The notes below the pieces were generated by a model, which saw only the letters and a list, made by a program, of their open reading frames with translations, did no database searches and was not told where the DNA came from. From Talinum fruticosum (Eukaryota > Streptophyta > Magnoliopsida > Caryophyllales > Talinaceae): a stretch of DNA of 64,000 nucleotides. Below, piece by piece: positions 12,501 to 24,990 of this stretch; the first letter of the stretch is position 1; each line of letters begins with the position of its first letter. The stretch is from the NCBI GenBank assembly GCA_021018815.1, contig JAITYX010000007.1, positions 10,974,001 through 11,038,000 of the forward strand. The letters are read 5' to 3'. The translations under genes and the position numbers were made by a program.

Positions 12501-15500
12501 ACCAGTAACAGCATAAAACAATTACCAGGATCAAGGACAATAAGAAGCTAGGTCAACGAAAACCAACGGAGCCTTCCAGGGAGGAAAAAACAAAGGGAAT
12601 TTCAGACAGATGAATTGGAAATATCACCAGATAAAAACTAGAACGGTGAAGACATTCATCTTCACATCACCATGCAAAAGAGCAAAAATGAATTGACAAC
12701 ATCTCCATGAGAATAAATGGAACTCATGATCTTGCTCTATTACCCAGCAGAAAGCACAATTCAGAATGCAATTAACGCAAGGTAAAGCAAAAGGAACCTA
12801 ACGCAGACTTGGTGCAAAAGCCAGTTTTTAAAGAAAAATCCAGGGAAATGTCAGAAAGAGATGATTCAATGGTCATTTAAACAAGAATAGATGAGGAAAA
12901 CTACATGCAACACCCAAAAATACGAGCACCCAAATATTCATAGCGTGGGCAATCATGACTAAGCAGTCTTTACACATTCAACAAATTTAATGCCAAAATG
13001 AACATGAAAAATGTAACAAGGAAAACTACATGGAACAGCAAAACAGAAGAATTCTTACGATAAAAGCTGGTATACAGCACTAGGTCTTGGACTAAATGCA
13101 ATTGCAGTAACTACTCCTGTATGCCCACGCAAAACTGAAATTGGCTGCCCATCTGGCAAACGCCACTGTCATAAACCATAGAGAGCAATGAGGTATCTTG
13201 TAGAAAAGAAAAACAGGACATGAGAAATGTAGCACCAGAACTAACTATTGGAGGAAGAAACTTACTACTCTAATAATGCAATCATTTGAAGAAGATGCCA
13301 CCAATGCATTGTTGGAACTCACAGCCAGGTCAGTGATGTCACCCTAGGATAATTGTGAACAAGTCAGAGATGCTGCAGTTGACAACAGCAAGTGTAAACT
13401 AGTAAAGCATACAATTTTTTAAATAATCTGCTAAGGAAATTTCAAAGCATAAGAACACACTTCATGACCACGGCAGCTGGCCAAGCAATATGCAGTTTCC
13501 ATGGACCAAATTTTTACAAGACGGTCATCTGATCCAGTGATGACAAATCTTCCTGAACGGTCAAATATGGCTGCAAAAGACATTAAAAATGAATGCTAGA
13601 ATCCCAAAAAAAAAAAAAAGAAGTGCAAAATTTATATAAGAATGCCAAGTGAACATCTGAAAGTAAGAATTACCAACTTCCATCAGTCTTTCAGTATCAA
13701 ATTGATAACCAGATTATAGACAGAATATAAGAAAGAAGTAGATAAATAGATAAAATCAGATTTCCACACCATACTGAAACAATTGCAATTTCCTTCATAG
13801 GAGGACGGTCATTTGCCACATGGAGACAACATGAAACAGCTGCAAGTACATATAAACCTAGAGATGAAGACACAACAAACTAAAATGTTCAACCTAAGCT
13901 TTCTGAAAATTGGAAATTAATGAGGAAATGGAAAGGCTTTCATGTCAGCAACCAGAACGTAAAGCTAAATCATATTGGAAGTGCAACTTAGCTGAGAGCC
14001 AGCTTAGTGCCCTGAGTCTCGGCTCCACCAGGTCAAAGTTTCGGTCAAGCCCAGTTGACTTTGGGCACAAGCCAAAACCTGAGAAAACTCGGTAGCACTT
14101 AGTAATCCTAGTACAAGCTAACAAGCCTAGTATGGCTTGCTATAGTCAATCTTATATAATTGTTTCTGCCCCCAATCCCCACAGGCCACCCTCACACTCT
14201 CCTCTTTACCTCTTACAAAGCACCCTCACCTCTCTTGAAAGGAACCCTTCACCTCCCCACGAGGAACCTATCAGGTCCAAGAAAGGGACACCAACGACTA
14301 AAATTACCCCCTTGACTGTCCACCAGTACGGAGCCTCTGGGATAACCTCCCATGTGAGTATGTGACTTCTCCAACCATCACAACCTGTCATCCTCCCTCT
14401 CCCCTCTTCTGTTTCCTCTCTCTCAGCCCCTCCCCTGTGCGGGGATAAAAGAGCAGAAGTCAAGCTGACTAAGCCGAGCAATAGATTACATGTCAAGAGC
14501 TTGAAGCCGGTGAGCTGAGCTCAGCTCTAGACCCCTATTTCTATCACTAAAGTAGATTACAACTTTTAAAACCTCCTAAAAGCAACTGCAGCTCTGCTAT
14601 TGAATTTTACATCATGTCTTATGTCACTAGGTGCTTGTAGGAGGTTTTAAAAATAGTAATCTATTTGAGAGACAAAAATAGGGGTCTGTAGTGAGTTCAC
14701 TGCACAGAACTCGAGCTTGGAGCTAGAGAGGTTTCACCTGGGCTCTATTCCTTGGCACAGTCAGCCTTCCCCCACCCCACCCCCCAATCCTCTGTCGCTG
14801 GAAACTTAAGAGGATTAGAGAGAGGAGGAATGGGTACGATGAAGACGATATCGTAATCGAGCAAGCACTCTAGAATTGTATTTACATTGTAATTCTAAAT
14901 TGTATCCAAACCAGAAGATGCAGAAGTCAATATTGGATTGAAAATTAGAATCAACTTTCCCAATTCCAGAGGACATTGCACTCTTCTCTGTTAAGAATAA
15001 TAGTAGCTAAAAGCAAAAGGCTTACACTACTAGTACTGAACAAAAAAGCTACATTGAAGAATTATAAAGTTGAGTGATAACTAACAAGAGATTCATCCAG
15101 GGAAAAACAAAAGCAAGTAGATTAAGAAAGTTGCCAGTTCCAAACAGCAAATAAAGGAACAAGAAAACTTTTACCACACACCATTGGATTTGGTTAGTCC
15201 TACTCATCGCTAAATCAAAACAGGAGAATTTTTTTTTTTTTTGGGGGGTGTGACATAAATAGTACTTACCACAGTACACAGAATTGCGGTGTCCCCTTAT
15301 CTTCTTAACGTTTTGCATTTTTTGCACCATTGTTGATGGTTTTGCAATAGCATAGCAGGCAGCACGAGTAGATGGCGCTCGATGGTGCCTAGAAAATCCA
15401 CCACCAATTTCCCTCAACCTTAGGCCACGCACCTGATCAGCTTGCATATGGGGCCATCTCATATGAATAGGAGGTGGGTTACAGTCTTCGTTTCGTTTAT

Positions 15501-16428
15501 TCCCATTATCTGCATGGAGAAATGATATAAGGGATTAGTTTGTCCTTCTTTAACTTAATTTGAAGTCAATGTTTCTAGACAACACTAGGGGAACCGAAAC
15601 ATCGTAATTTTTAGTAATATATCTTTCAGAAAATGGGGATGTTTCTAATAATCCACACCTGAAATAGTTCAGCAAAAGGATTGGAAGTGGCACAAAGTGT
15701 ATTAGTGAGGAACTTACACCCCAAAAGAGAGAAGGATCCTGTCCCCAAAAGTGTAGGAACATCAGCAGCATTAAGTACATTTCGGCCAATCACACCTTGT
15801 GGTAGATGAACTTTACTTAGTAATAGTTGCTTCAGAAGCTTCACTAAGTGATTCTTCTCAATATGAGGATACCTATTGATGAAATGTGTATATATATAGA
15901 TCAAGCAAAATCAAAGAATATAGAGCCAAATCTTATGTCCAGAAATGACAAAGACGTTAGCAATAATGTTAAAATATTTCCCACAATATAGCATGCCCAT
16001 TGCCGTAAGCAGCAAAGCTAGAGAATTATCTATGTTGAAGATAATCAACAATATGATGCATGTTCTGACCAAGACAGAAGTCATATTACATACCGTTCAG
16101 CTACTTTAGTGTAACTCAATGGAAATGACTTGCCATCGTCATTTTCATCACTGCTAGGTACACCGCTCCTCGAATACCAAGCATGGTATCTTCTGGGTAA
16201 CAGGTTGTGTTCAAGAAGCTCATTCCAAAATTGTCCACAAGTTCTTTGACATGGCCCAGCAGACAAAAAATGCATGATGAGGAAATAAACTTCTCTAAGA
16301 TCAACATCTACATCAGCCTCCACATCAGGGATCATATCTGGATCAGCAGATTCAGCTTTTTCCAGGAACTTAATAGGGAAACTCAAAGGTTTTACATTGC
16401 CAGAGGGGATGTGTTTCTCAAGAGCCAT
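3583..16428 (-). CDS. BRWD/PHIP-type WD40 repeat and bromodomain protein
   Basis: Predicted nuclear chromatin reader of about 1704 residues, orthologous in layout to Arabidopsis At5g49430/At2g47410. Coding exons in order: 16428-16094, 15872-15718, 15509-15270, 13570-13461, 13343-13266, 13165-13059, 12492-12398, 12314-12199, 12076-11973, 11679-11602, 11474-11408, 11310-11142, 9253-9183, 8559-8479, 8399-8329, 8137-8041, 7943-7884, 7671-7617, 7509-7118, 7029-5224, 5057-4485, 4398-4340, 3778-3583. All have GT-AG borders and compatible phases. Residues 1-112 hold the conserved N-terminal helix region (LREVYFLIMHFLSAGPC). About 235-650 form WD40 repeats (GSDDRLVKIWSMETA, LRGHTGVVTAIAFSP, MSAGYDGKTIIWD). 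About 700-1430 are acidic, Ser-rich and basic. About 1430-1620 is the tudor-like region with WWEGRIMQIKAKSPEFP, and the bromodomain follows (PLSLDAIQSRLENNYYRSLE) to the end. Exon 11 needs a shortened donor or has lost one base (see findings). Chromatin binding is inferred from the family. Confidence 0.92.
9798..10230. mobile_element. 433-bp foldback (long-TIR) MITE in a BRWD intron
   Basis: Arms 9798-9998 and 10032-10230 are near-complementary over about 200 bases around a 33-base loop. The left arm begins GGCAATAATATGAACTTTGG; the reverse complement of the right arm begins GGGAATAATATGAAGTTTGG. Both share internal blocks CAGAACACAACCGAGTTTG-like, TCAAAATTTTGACCTTGT and AATGGCCACATAA. There is no coding capacity. 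Long TIRs without an ORF fit a Mutator-like or foldback MITE; no clean target duplication was found. It lies in the intron between exons 12 and 13. Confidence 0.8.
14529..14687. mobile_element. 159-bp palindromic MITE in a BRWD intron
   Basis: Two 56-base arms (14529-14584 and 14632-14687) begin and end with AGACCCCTATTT / AAATAGGGGTCT, share AGATTAC near the middle and TTTTAAAACCTCCTA before the loop, and enclose a 47-base loop. Transcribed RNA would fold into one long hairpin. It lies in the large intron between exons 3 and 4, beside a stretch (about 13,960-14,520) that is more GC-rich than its surroundings and may also be inserted. Target duplication unresolved. Confidence 0.75.
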
Positions 16429-18688
16429 ATTTCCTGACATATATAAAAGCAACACACAAAGTCAGAAGAATCTAACCCCACACCAATAGCTCAATAAGAC
16501 TCAAGAAACAATTATGTAGGTCCAGATAGAGCTAAACTGAGAAGCACGTATGTCAGGAGACTCACAATTGGAATCTAATGACATGAATTTGAGAATGACG
16601 GACTTACTTTCTTATAAGAGCTGCAGGTTTTAACAGTATGTAGTACAGCCCCATCCCAACCCCACAATCACCCAACGATTAAACAGGTGTCATAAACCTG
16701 CATATTATTGTTATGAATCTAGCGAGAGGAAGATACATTCATATCGAGCTTATTTTGCAGGATGAAGAGGGTGATACATAATATATTAAATTGATTGCAA
16801 ATCATGCCACTTATAAATTAAGCAATCAACACGACCTCAAACGATTAACTAGCCAACTTGTAGGCACTAGGAGTAATCTCATGTCTTTTTGAAATTAATA
16901 TCAATGACGTGAATGGACTTTGATCTAATACCCCGCAGCAAATTCCCATAGACTAGGCGAAAGAGCCTTGCTCACCAACTGCAAACTTTCAGACACAAAA
17001 CTATCTTTAGACATACAAACTCCTGTCAAATACAGCTAAAAAACTAGTAATCTTACCAGCACACTAAAGGCAGATAATGTGCAAGACCAAGAAACATGAG
17101 GATAACAAATAGGCTACTAAGGTAATATTAGAAACTAGAGGTAGAACTCTTCATATATAAGGGCGAGCATGTGAATCCTCCGAGTGTCGAGGAGGTTAAC
17201 GTCCTTACAGAGAGGAGGTCAATGTCCGCACAGAGATTCAACTTAGCCAAGTTAGTTTCTGTAACTCACTCTTTTATTGTGTTTGGTCTATCTCTTTCCA
17301 TAAACAACTATAATCCTTTCCAACCTTCTCCTTGGGAAATCAGGATGTCTTCTCCTAACATGATTGAAACACCTACGTCGGGTTTCATTGTACCCTCAAT
17401 AGGGATTACTCCTATCTTTCTTTTGATTTCTTCATTACTAATCCTATTCTTTCCTGTTGTAATAACAAGTCCACCAGCAACAAACTCATCCGACCTCCCC
17501 ACTACTGCACCCTACAAATTAAGTATCAACAGTTTTCCCCTAGATAGATGAATGAATGCTTTCTACAACCACAATCAACAGATATACTCTATTTAGTTAC
17601 TGATGATCTGAAGAATACTTTGACAAATCCACATTCAAGTACACTCACAATTATGGTACACTGCTAACCACACAACAAGGTCAGAGGCACACACAACACT
17701 GTCTTTGACTTTTGAGTCCTGCTAATCTTGTATATCGCACCAATTCTTCCTCATCAACAAAAGGAGACCTGCTGATCAGGCAAACAGCAGTTTTCAAGGG
17801 GCCCAATGGCAAGAAAAACTTTCCCGACATATTCCAGGAAAATGGCTGACTAGTAAGCTAGAAACTAAAAGCCTCTCTGCGGGGGAGGAGATGACCAAAA
17901 CAATATCGGGGTTGTGGAATCTTAAATTTATAGCATACCAATACAACTTCAACCACCTACCCTACAAGACCTTATCTTGAAGCCTCTGAAATCCACGATG
18001 GGCTTGTTTAAACAAATGGTTTCTTGACTTCTCAGCCAATCAAGTAAGAACTAAGGAGGATATGATGCTCAGTCTACCAACCTATACAACGAATAGTTTA
18101 TACCGGGAAGATCGTGCAACAACCAAGAATCACAAATCATGCCAATACTAAAGGCCACCTCCTATATAACCTCCTATCCTATCCAAAATGCATTCAGAGC
18201 CCAAAGATTGTGTTCTCACTACCATGAATTAAGTGGAGATAAACAGTGTGCATGAACATGAAGAAATAACCAAGCACGAGATGAAAAGACCAAGTTCAAA
18301 TCCAATCACATCAACCAAATTTTCCATCTATCACAATGAAATCAAGAATTATAACCCAAATACAAAAATTAACAACAAAGTGCAAACCTTTTTCAGCATA
18401 TTCCCTGCAAGGTCAACCAGAAGGGCAATACCCAGAAACTAGAAACTCTCTTTTGCGGCTCCAGAACCTCGAATTTCCAAAACCCATGATAGCATTCCCT
18501 GCACTATCAAATAATTCTCCAATTCAACTCGCAAAAAACATCCCTAGAGCGATAGAACCCACGATTTCACCAAACATACAACAAATAAACCAATCAAAAG
18601 GAGATCCACAAACAAATGCATGCAAAAGCCCTAGCATTCAATTCCTAAGAAAAACAATCAATCTAAAACCCGAAATGCCAACCCTTAC

Positions 18689-19070
18689 CTCCAATGGAAA
18701 TAGATTTCTGGGCCAAAACCAAAAAGTTCGCTGAGTAACTTCAATCTCCAACTGAATAGAATAGTGAAACGGGAATATAATTTGAAGGGCTCCAACAAGA
18801 GGAAGAACAACCGTGAAATGGGTAAATGACGAGAAAAAAAGGGAAAAAAAGGGGAAAAACTGAGAAGGAATTCGAGTGCAAACAGCTTTCTGTAGAGTCT
18901 GTGAATACTAGGGTGTTTTTTTTCTTTTTTTTTTTTTTTGGGAGGGAGAGAGAGAGAGAGAGAAGAGGGTTGTGGCGATACACAGAGAAGAGGAGGAGGA
19001 GAGGGAGAGGGAGAGAGGAGTGCGTCGAATGAGGCGTTTTATTTTCTCTTTATTTTTCAATATAAACTTT
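18689..19070 (-). promoter_or_regulatory. 5' UTR exon and core promoter of the BRWD gene
   Basis: On the minus strand GGAG|GTAAGGG at 18689/18688 is a strong donor. An acceptor ATATGTCAG|GAAATATGG sits at 16434/16433, 5 bases before the start codon, so a 2255-base intron separates a noncoding first exon from the coding part. Upstream, 18940-19020 is a C/T-rich tract (GA repeat on plus), a frequent plant leader feature. A TATA-like TTTATATT is at about 19058-19066 on the minus strand. The transcription start is inferred near 19,025. Confidence 0.5.
18946..18963 (+). repeat. (GA)n microsatellite
   Basis: About nine uninterrupted GA units, followed by further purine-only sequence to 19020; reads as CT-rich leader of the BRWD transcript. 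Confidence 0.8.
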
Positions 19071-19074
19071 ACGC

Positions 19075-19845
19075 CCACTCTTCCTCATCGCTTTTGAGTC
19101 CCAAAAGAAAAGGGAAAAAATAAACAAAATACAAGATGAATACGAAAAAATAAATTAAAAATGATTGGGTAATTAAATGGGAAAAAAATATTGGAAAAAA
19201 TGTTGGTAGATATTGGAAGATTCCGGGTCACGTGCTAAGGGTTTGAGTCGATGGTGCACAAAAATAATAATTTCTTTTCTTTTTAGATGATTTAGGGATA
19301 ATTCATGTGGAAATTAGATTGGCATTTTGTAAAAAAAAAAAAAATTGTAAGAAATTAAGTAGAGTTGGATTTGAGCAGTATTTCTGAATTTTGATATGTC
19401 ATGCAAGTTAATTCGAAATCAAACAAGCATAACTTCTCAATATTATATATATTTATTATCAATTAGCCAATTTATATCAATTATTTAAAAATGTGTTAAC
19501 GTAGTTGACTAAAATTTAAATAGAGCAATAAGTTAATTGATATTTGAAGTTAGCCCACATTAAGTCGCAACACTTTATAATGTAGGTTGCACGATTTATG
19601 ATCGGGTTATGATGAATGTTCACGGGACTTCGAGCGGTGATACGAGTCAAGCTCGAATTGGCTTTCATGATTTCTTAACCAACTTTGGGGTATACTCATA
19701 TGGCAAATCTTCTTGTAAGCATAGGCGTAAATTTGAGTAGCTCTATTCTTAATTTTGAGTATACTCTCGTGTGTTAACCCTTCTCAATCGGTATATTTTG
19801 GGGGTGTTTAGAATCCCAACTAGAACCATTATCCTTGTTAATTTA
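19075..19845. other. AT-rich spacer, no gene seen
   Basis: Upstream side of the BRWD promoter. Contains poly-A runs and no coding-like frame or clear repeat ends. Confidence 0.5.
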
Positions 19846-19849
19846 TTAA

Positions 19850-21093
19850 TGGTTGCTCTCTTTTGGGGGGGACAAATCGGGTAAGAGGAGGGGACATTGG
19901 AAGAAAGAGGAAGTGTTTTTCGAACCTAAGGCCATGGGAGGTCTAGGTATTAGAGAAGTGTCAAAGCACGAGTAGGGCCATGTTGATGAAACAAGTGTGG
20001 AGGTTACATAGGAACCAAGATCTCTTGTTAGCAATGATTTATAAAGCAAAACATGACTTCATCTCTCATATCCAGGCGTCACTTCGGAAGTTAAACCTAA
20101 GACTGGTTATTAAGGATTGAAAGGATTATGTCGAATGGCTTAAATAGGGCTTAATGTGGGGAAAAGGAATAAGATTATTATTGAAAGAGATTCCTGGCTC
20201 AATACAGATTTATTAAGGTTTAAGAACGATCCTAAGAGGCGGGAATACCAAGGGGAAAGTGTTTCTACGCTAATTAACGAGTGTTTTCCACCAATTGGAG
20301 GCGGGAAAGGTACGTGACATTTTCCTTTGGGAAACTGCAAATACTACTCTTGCTACTCTAATAAGGGAGAATGATGGAGAAAATCTCATTATCCGGAAGA
20401 GCACAAGTGATGAAGAATTAACGATCAAAACAAATATGCATTTCTATCACAACAAGAAACTTCCATCCGACAAGATAATTGGTCAAGAAGGGATTGGAAA
20501 ATGTACTAGGCTGCACCATCTCTTCCTAAGTTCAAATTATTTGGTTGGAAAGTTGTGTAGAATGCATTGCCTTAGGAGCTGTGCTAAAGAACGAGAGGTT
20601 TAGAGGTAGATTGTCCATGCGTCTTTTACAGGAAGAAAAATTAGCGAGAGATTTGGAGGTAGATAATTCATATGTCTTTTGCATGAAGGATGATGAGTCA
20701 ATTCATCATTTGTTTAGAGATTGTGAATCTCTAAGGAGAATTTGGGCAAATGGAGTTTTAGGGATCAAACTCCCCAATTTACAAAACTTGGACTTCGAAA
20801 AATGGATGGGTGATTGGATCAAGAATTTTCATAGGGATAAGAGCAAGTGGAAAGATAGAAGATTAAACTATTTCCTCATAATATTATAGACAATGTGGAA
20901 AGAGAGGAATGAGATAATGTTCAATGAAAGATACATAGCCCGTATGATGTTTTCCACTTTCTCATCATGGCAACAAACACCGGTGACCAAGGAGAAGAAG
21001 CAACATGAAGGTAACCATCATAACGAGCAGAGCATACAACTTGTTTTCCGGTTTTGGCCTCCTATCCAAGGAACGAAAATGATTACTACCGAT
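19850..21093 (+). mobile_element. LINE remnant, left part (reverse transcriptase C-terminus and zf-RVT)
   Basis: Broken frames read in order as parts of a plant non-LTR retrotransposon pol. FGGDKSGKRRGHWKK and KAMGGLGIREVS (19,860-19,955) match the WW-G-PK-GGLG block. LMKQVWRLHRNQDLLLAMIY follows in another frame (19,982-20,045). After 20,600 come EKLARDLEVDNSYVFC, SIHHLFRDC and the WKERNEIMF segment, which match the reverse-transcriptase zinc-binding region. At least three frameshifts or stops make it dead. The frame enters the RNase H start (ITTD) at 21,082-21,093, where it is cut by the LTR element. Confidence 0.7.
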
Positions 21094-23958
21094 TGTAACG
21101 CCCCAAACCCGTAATCACCAGTTTTTAGTTTAAATAAACCTTTAGGCGATGATTAGCGCAGCAGAAAGGAGGTCGGGGACATTACCGCCGCCCTTACTAG
21201 AGGAAAGGGTAAGGCTCTAAATATATTTATGTGTATTTTTACCCGTGGTTATACCTTGCTAGGAAACTACAACTTATACAAAAGTACATGTGAGACTTGA
21301 TAAACAAATTAATGATACTTGACCACTAATACCCCAACTTGACACTACGAGCCTCTAAGTCTCGAACGGAACTCTTCTCTTGCTTTATACCTTCAATATC
21401 TTTACCTAAAACAAAACAAGAAAATATTTTCGAAATGTGAGTCGAAGCTCAATACGTCCATTATCATATTGTAAAATAAAGGTTATGAAACAGTTGAGTT
21501 GAGCGTGCATATTTCAATTCATTTTATAAATGAGGGAGAGTGAATAATGTAAAGCTGTTGCTAATTAATTATCTCGTGTGGTTACTCTTGCGATCATCGG
21601 GTTTCCCTACATGTGTACACACCCGGACCGATTGGGGAAGTCTAGTTGTCTGCAACACGATTACGATGTACCGACTTTGAATAATGGTGAAGTATTGATG
21701 GGCGGGTCCACTTTTATATGGCAAATATTGTTTGCAAATGATTCTTTGTTGTTGTTGAAGTCGGCCATATCCGGCCTTGATTTGTAAATAAAACATTGCA
21801 GAGCACGATCAATGAACGTACTGATGAATTAAAATTGGTTGATGTTTTGAACTTGATTCCTTTCCTTGTGATGTTTGCGCAGGATCCTTGATCGTACGTC
21901 GACCGATGGCCTTAAATAAGAGTTAATAGAATAAGAACTTGTTTAGGACTAATATTCTTTGATTTAAGTTTATTAATAATTTATCCTATACCTTTATTTA
22001 TTTATGATCTATCTTTAACATGTTTTGTGTTTTTATATGTTTAGTTGCTTATGGTTTACTTTATTATTTCTAATTAAGTTACCTTATTTATGGATGCATA
22101 TAATTATTTACTATGAATTGTTATAATCTAAACATGCATTATAACACTAACAATTTTATAAATTAAATGTTGATTAACTTATCATGCATTATTTGTTATG
22201 TTTTTGCTAGTTTACTTACTAATTCATCATTTATTTGAGCATGTATTTAGAAATTAATTAGTCATCTAAGTTATAGCTATGTCAATATTTGTGTGTTATT
22301 AAGTATGCACATAATGAACTAATTAACTTTATTTATGCTTATTTTTATTCCTTCTAAAATTATTTAACCATAAATTCTACTAAGATTATCTAAACTATAA
22401 TATTCATGCATTATATGAATTATCTCATAATGAACTATTTTAATCTTATTATGCTATTTTTATCTAAAATAATTTAGCTATAACTCTAATAAGATTAATC
22501 CAAATTTTTGCCTTAACTAAACCATGCATGTATAACTTTAATTTCATTTTCTTGGCTAAATTAATTCCTTGTTATTTATAAAAATGATTAACTTAAATAT
22601 TGAAAACTTTAAATTATCAAAACTTAGGGTTTAGGGTTTTTACTTAGAAAAAGAGTAGATGAGGATAAAGGTTGTGGTGGTGGAGCTTAGTGGTGGCTGG
22701 CAGGGCGGCGTCCAGACGGCAGGGGTGGTGCTCGGCAGTAGGGGTGGTGCCTTGGCGGCAGTGATGGTTTTAGGTTTTTAAAGAAGGTAGGTTTTAGGGC
22801 TTAAAAGAGGAGAGAGAAAGTGTGTGCTTGGTGGATGTTTTTGGTGGTCCGGTGGCGGTGTTAGGGGCAGCGACGGGTGGCCTGCAGGTCTGGCCGATGA
22901 CGGGAGGTAGGTGGTGCCCGTGGTGGTTGTGGTGGTGGCTGGAAGTGAGGGTGAGGATACAAAAGATAAGGTGGAAAGTTGGTGATTAGGGTGATTTTGG
23001 CTTGCGTTTTCCGGCGATGGGGTGGTCGGCGGGTCAGCATGAAGGTGGCTATGGACTCAATGCAAGGTGGTGAAGGGTTCTGGTTAGAGATGGCCGACTG
23101 AAGGGGCCGGTGGGTGGCTGTGGAGGTGGCCGGAATGGTGGTGCTCGGGCGGGTGAGGGAGGAGAGAAAATGCTCAAATCAGAATTTTGGGTTAAATTTT
23201 CCGAGTTTCGAAGCCTATTTATACTAATTGTGGTACTTATCTTCATGGACTAGCTGGCTATGCATATTACCCTTGCTTGACACTTAGCTTATGACTCATG
23301 GTTAATTGGTGATTTGGCAATCTCCTAATCATGCTTAGTGTAGGTTAATTTGTCAAGCCCTAATTTGACCCCCAAATTCATTGTTTATCCAAAATTTATT
23401 ATTAATTATTATTTTTATAATTATCTTCAGCATTGTCATTGTAATTATCTATTATTATTTTATTTATTTATTTTATTTTATAATTATAATTATTATTATT
23501 TTTGCTATTGTATTATTATTACTATTATTACTTGGTTTGATTGTTATTACCCTAATGTGTTTTAAATACATGTTTGTTTATAATTAGATTTGGTTAGTAA
23601 AGTTATTTTAAAAGTGATATTTGGATATTTGTTTAGTGATAAATTATGCTAATTTAGATATGTATGCATATAGATATATGCGTATATATATATAAAAATC
23701 TTGAACTTATATGAAAAATATTTATGACTTAAGTTAGGAATTTAAATATGCTTATGTGCATATATATAGGTACTAGATAATATGTTGAAAGTTTTATGAA
23801 AATATCAGCCATCCGTCGTCGTGGTTCGCACCGGGTCCTGTAAGAAAATTTTTGATATACATATATATGATATGAAAATATTTTGAAATTGAAATACACG
23901 CGTCGCTATAATTGAACGTATTAGATATATAATACGTTTTAAAGTTTGGGTTGTTACA
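21094..23958 (-). repeat. 3' LTR of the gypsy element (2865 bp)
   Basis: Bounded by TGTAACAACCCAAACTTT on the minus strand at 23958 and by GGGCGTTACA at 21094. The middle (22,650-23,160) is a G-rich GGTGG-like tract unlike the AT-rich rest (21,900-22,640, 23,340-23,800). The first 139 bases (minus) recur at 24990-24853. Confidence 0.7.
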
Positions 23959-24852
23959 GTCTTCCCCCTTAAAATAAGTTTCGTCCTCGAAACTTGCAAG
24001 TAAGATGATTTTTAACTGAAGGGTAAACCTTGGATTATCAATGGTATACATATATGTTCGAAAGATTGCCGTATATGAAACCTTATAGGTACTTCGAGAT
24101 TACTGGTAGGATACTATGTTTCGGGTTCTTACTTCCATGCCTATGAGGTTTGTATTATCTCAATAATTTCTTCATCACCTATCTCATTGGTTAACTCAAT
24201 TGTCCGGTAATTACTAATATCTAATATCAATCTTTTCTTAACACCTTATGTTTGGTTACTCCATATCTCAAGATACTATCCTTTTCTTCCTTAGCTCAAA
24301 TGTATACTCGGATACTAATGTTTCCTCAAAATATTTCTATGATGGACATATTCTTTTCTGTCTCCACAATGCCATATTTGTTATTTCTATTCATCGTAAA
24401 TTTAATATTTGGTAAACCCAAGGAAATCTTGGAAAGTCATATGGTATTATTTCTTCTCCTCGATTATTACTAATATCTTCTAGAATAAGATACTTGGTCG
24501 GAATATCTCCCAATTGTCTTTTAACCTCTATCACTTGGTAATTCTTGATATTTCCTTAAAATTATGTCATCCTATATGGTAACTCTTTCCCAGTTATGGT
24601 TATTTAGAGAAATGGGCATTTATCACTTTGCCTTTGGGAATAGTTTCCTCGGGTCTTTGGTTAAGATTTGCATTCAAAGGATTTCAAGCTTTTTGTAGGG
24701 TGTTGTCCTTACGTATCACAAGTCCTAGGATTTTACCTTTCTCAACCTTATTATCATGCTTTTGCTGTCCCACTTGATTTCATTTCAAACTTTAATGGTT
24801 TAACTTCAAAATGGTTAACAACCATATGTTTCTTTGGGACTTGATTATTGTT

Positions 24853-24990
24853 GTGGTTCGCATCCGAGTCCTATAAGAAAATTTTTGATTTACATATATA
24901 TGATATGAAAATATTTTGAAATTGAAATACATGCGCTCGTTATAATTGAACGTATTAGATATAATACGTTTTAAAGTTTGGGTTGTTACA
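24853..24990 (-). repeat. Truncated 5' LTR of the gypsy element
   Basis: About 138 bases nearly identical to 23820-23958, including ATACATATATATGATATG, ATTTTGAAATTGAAATAC and TTAAAGTTTGGGTTGTTACA. It ends abruptly at 24853, where unrelated internal sequence begins, marking a deletion across the LTR/internal border. Confidence 0.72.

Larger units (their letters stand above)
21094..24990 (-). mobile_element. Ty3/gypsy LTR retrotransposon, internally deleted, nested in the LINE
   Basis: Ends are TGTAACGCCCCAAACC (21094) and GGTTGTTACA (24990), i.e. TG..CA on either strand. Flanks CCGAT (21089-21093) and CTGAT (24991-24995) are a 5-bp target duplication with one change; removing the element restores the RNase H reading ITTDGAW. 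A polypurine tract AAGGGGGAAGAC (minus, 23970-23959) abuts the LTR edge at 23958, so the element points leftward. Just before the tract, the minus strand reads a FEDE.FKGED-like pol/integrase tail, typical of plant gypsy elements. The internal region is under 0.9 kb and the upstream LTR is truncated, so the copy is non-autonomous. Confidence 0.78.

Noticed and set aside
22720..23250. Proline-rich minus-strand frame, at first taken for a host gene
   Set aside because: It lies wholly inside the gypsy LTR, is interrupted and is explained by the GGTGG-rich composition.
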